A stretch of 41,862 bases of DNA from Clostridiales bacterium (lineage in GTDB: Bacteria > Bacillota > Clostridia > Oscillospirales > Acutalibacteraceae), in the NCBI GenBank assembly GCA_012524025.1, contig JAAYSC010000071.1, positions 1-41,862 of the forward strand. The letters run 5' to 3'. A model generated the notes under the pieces. It was not told where the DNA came from. It ran no database searches and saw only the letters and a program-made list of their open reading frames with translations. Shown here piece by piece: positions 40,416 to 41,862 of the stretch. The translations under genes and the position numbers were made by a program. Positions within the stretch are counted from its first letter, which is position 1. Every line of letters starts with the position of its first letter.

Positions 40416-41432
40416 ATGAAATTTATGGAACTTGACAAATCAAAAGCCCTGGACCTTATCCCCATCGGCCGCATTGCCATTGATTTTAACCCGACCGATA
40501 TGAACATGCCGCTTTCACAAAGTGCAAACTTCAACAAATATGTGGGCGGTTCGCCGGCTAACATTGCCGTTGGTTTGGCTCGCTTGGGTGGCAAGTGCGG
40601 TTTCATTGCCCGCGTTTCGAACGACCAATTCGGTGATTATGTCACGGATTATTTTAAAAACGACGGCATTGACACTTCGCACATTTATCGCTGTGAGAAA
40701 GGTGAAAAATTAGGCCTGACTTTTACGGAGATAAAAAGCCCGACCGAAAGTTCCATCCTCATGTACCGTGAAGGTGTGGCGGACTTGCAGGTGCATGTTG
40801 ACGATGTTGACGAAGACTATGTCAAGAGCGCCAAGGCTGTTTTAATATCCGGCACGGCCCTTTGTGCCTCACCTTCCAGGGAAGCGGCCCTCAAAACCAT
40901 GATGCTGGCCAAGAAAAACGCGGTCAAGGTAATTTTTGACATAGACTACCGTGCCTATACCTGGCAAAATGAAGACGAAGTTTCTATATATTACAGCATG
41001 GTTGCCCGCAACAGCGATATTATTTTAGGGTCGCGCAGTGAATATGATTTGATGGAATCGGTGACGGGCACCTGCCCCGACGACCAAGCCTCGGCAGACC
41101 TTTGGCACTCATACGGCAATAAGATTGTAATAATAAAGCACGGCAAGGAAGGTTCCATGGCCTACCTTGATGACGGCAGAAGCTTCAAGGTCAAGCCCTT
41201 CCCGGTTGAAATGCTCAAGGGCTTCGGCGGCGGCGACGGTTATGCTTCGGCCTTTATCTATTCGCTTATGGCCGGCAAGAGCATAGAAGACGCCTTGGAA
41301 TTTGCCACAGCTTCGGCTTCCATGTTGGTTTCGGCCCATTCCTGTTCGGCCGCCATGCCGACTGCGGCGGAAATTGAGGGCTTTATTTCCGAAAACACGC
41401 CCAAGGCCGGCCGTGTGGTAGAAGAATTTTAA
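40416..41432 (+). CDS. iolC: 5-dehydro-2-deoxygluconokinase (PfkB family)
   Basis: The 338-residue PfkB-type kinase phosphorylates 5-dehydro-2-deoxy-D-gluconate in myo-inositol breakdown. IolC-like segments are KYVGGSPANIAVGLARLGG, SPTESSILMYREGVADL, LISGTALCASPSREA, FDIDYRAYTWQNED and IILGSRSEYDLME. The PfkB active-site motif is GGGDGYASAF, with the catalytic aspartate kept. AGGAAGG lies seven bases before ATG 40416. The product would be split by the aldolase encoded just upstream. Confidence 0.85.
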   Translation: MKFMELDKSKALDLIPIGRIAIDFNPTDMNMPLSQSANFNKYVGGSPANIAVGLARLGGKCGFIARVSNDQFGDYVTDYFKNDGIDTSHIYRCEKGEKLGLTFTEIKSPTESSILMYREGVADLQVHVDDVDEDYVKSAKAVLISGTALCASPSREAALKTMMLAKKNAVKVIFDIDYRAYTWQNEDEVSIYYSMVARNSDIILGSRSEYDLMESVTGTCPDDQASADLWHSYGNKIVIIKHGKEGSMAYLDDGRSFKVKPFPVEMLKGFGGGDGYASAFIYSLMAGKSIEDALEFATASASMLVSAHSCSAAMPTAAEIEGFISENTPKAGRVVEEF

Positions 41433-41467
41433 GACTTCCTAAACTTTAATTGTGAAGGAGCATCTCT

Positions 41468-41862
41468 ATGTCAGGGGTTAAGTTAAGCCGAAATATAAAA
41501 TTCAACCTGATTTTGTTCGGTTTTATAGGCCAAGTAGCTTGGAGTATGGAAAACATCTATTTTAACACCTTCCTCTTCAATTATATCGGCGGCAGCACCA
41601 AGGACATATCACGCATGGTGGCCTTAAGTGCGGCAACGGCGGTTCTTGCAACCTTTTTGATGGGCACGCTCAGTGACAAATTAGGCAAAAGAAAAGCCTT
41701 CATGAGTTTAGGCTACATTGTTTGGGGCTTTACGGTTGCAGTTTTTGCCTTCATATCGCGTGACAATATCGGCCGTATTTTCGGCCTTGCCCCCGCGGCA
41801 GTCTTGTCCGCTACGGTGAGTGTTGTTATTATTATGGACTGTGTGATGACTTTTGTCGGCTC
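41468..41862 (+). CDS. MFS transporter, N-terminal part (cut by window end)
   Basis: A reading frame from ATG 41468 (GGAG upstream) stays open to the window end, giving 131 codons. It starts MSGVKLSRNIKFNLILFGFIG and has three to four hydrophobic helices, with the MFS loop-2/3 motif GTLSDKLGKRKAF between helices. NIYFNTFLFNYIGGSTKDISRMV is typical of clostridial MFS/GPH-like carriers. Position in the iolJ-iolC operon, 35 bp after iolC, suggests inositol or related polyol uptake; this is inference. Confidence 0.8.
   Translation, partial: MSGVKLSRNIKFNLILFGFIGQVAWSMENIYFNTFLFNYIGGSTKDISRMVALSAATAVLATFLMGTLSDKLGKRKAFMSLGYIVWGFTVAVFAFISRDNIGRIFGLAPAAVLSATVSVVIIMDCVMTFVG

Overview
The window looks like a chromosome segment from an anaerobic Gram-positive bacterium of the Clostridia type. 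It is an uncultured or poorly known lineage as far as the sequence shows. The basis is: strong AGGAGG-type ribosome sites with some GTG/TTG starts, consensus sigma-A promoters (TTGACA, 17 bp, TATAAT/TATACT), a T-box leucine leader, a GlgC plus GlgD pair, GatCAB, a PadR regulator, a Clostridia-type GPH/MFS transporter and dense U-tracted terminators. No rRNA, tRNA or CRISPR array was seen.

Layout. 1-2,300: a P-loop kinase-like gene and an AAA_14/DUF4143 ATPase. 2,359-5,909: a minus-strand operon of HAD phosphatase, GPH symporter and metallophosphoesterase. Divergent from it is a diacylglycerol-kinase-like gene (6,009-6,917). 6,979-11,491: a tandem pair of large propeller plus alpha-helical proteins under one promoter, with a divergent MATE transporter. 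12,983-15,994: a zinc-ribbon/DUF4870 envelope pair, then a histidine-phosphatase homologue lacking its catalytic histidine, divergent from an XRE regulator. 16,041-23,013: a glycogen operon glgB-glgC-glgD-GH172-glgA with a GH172 (DUF2961) enzyme inserted. 23,094-26,276: a T-box controlled leuA-leuB unit.

26,192-28,174 is the most unusual stretch. About 1.9 kb carrying a broken HTH gene and an AlbA_2/HATPase protein lies between two copies of the last 84 bp of leuB. The two copies differ only at synonymous positions, and each is followed by its own terminator. This looks like an insertion that restored the target gene's 3' end with a foreign but protein-identical tail. No integrase is present, so the mechanism is unknown.

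28,245-41,862: a membrane protein with a 75-residue Ser/Arg-rich cytoplasmic tail, a secreted PHP-domain protein, a padR-(small 2TM protein)-hemolysin III operon with paired palindromic operators, gatC-gatA-gatB, a 1,146-residue GAF/PAS/GGDEF/HD-GYP c-di-GMP protein, and the start of a probable inositol catabolic operon (aldolase, IolC kinase, MFS transporter cut by the window end).

Together the genes cover carbon storage (glycogen), leucine synthesis with tRNA sensing, sugar and polyol uptake, and envelope or signalling functions. All calls come from reading the sequence and recalled family motifs. No searches were run.
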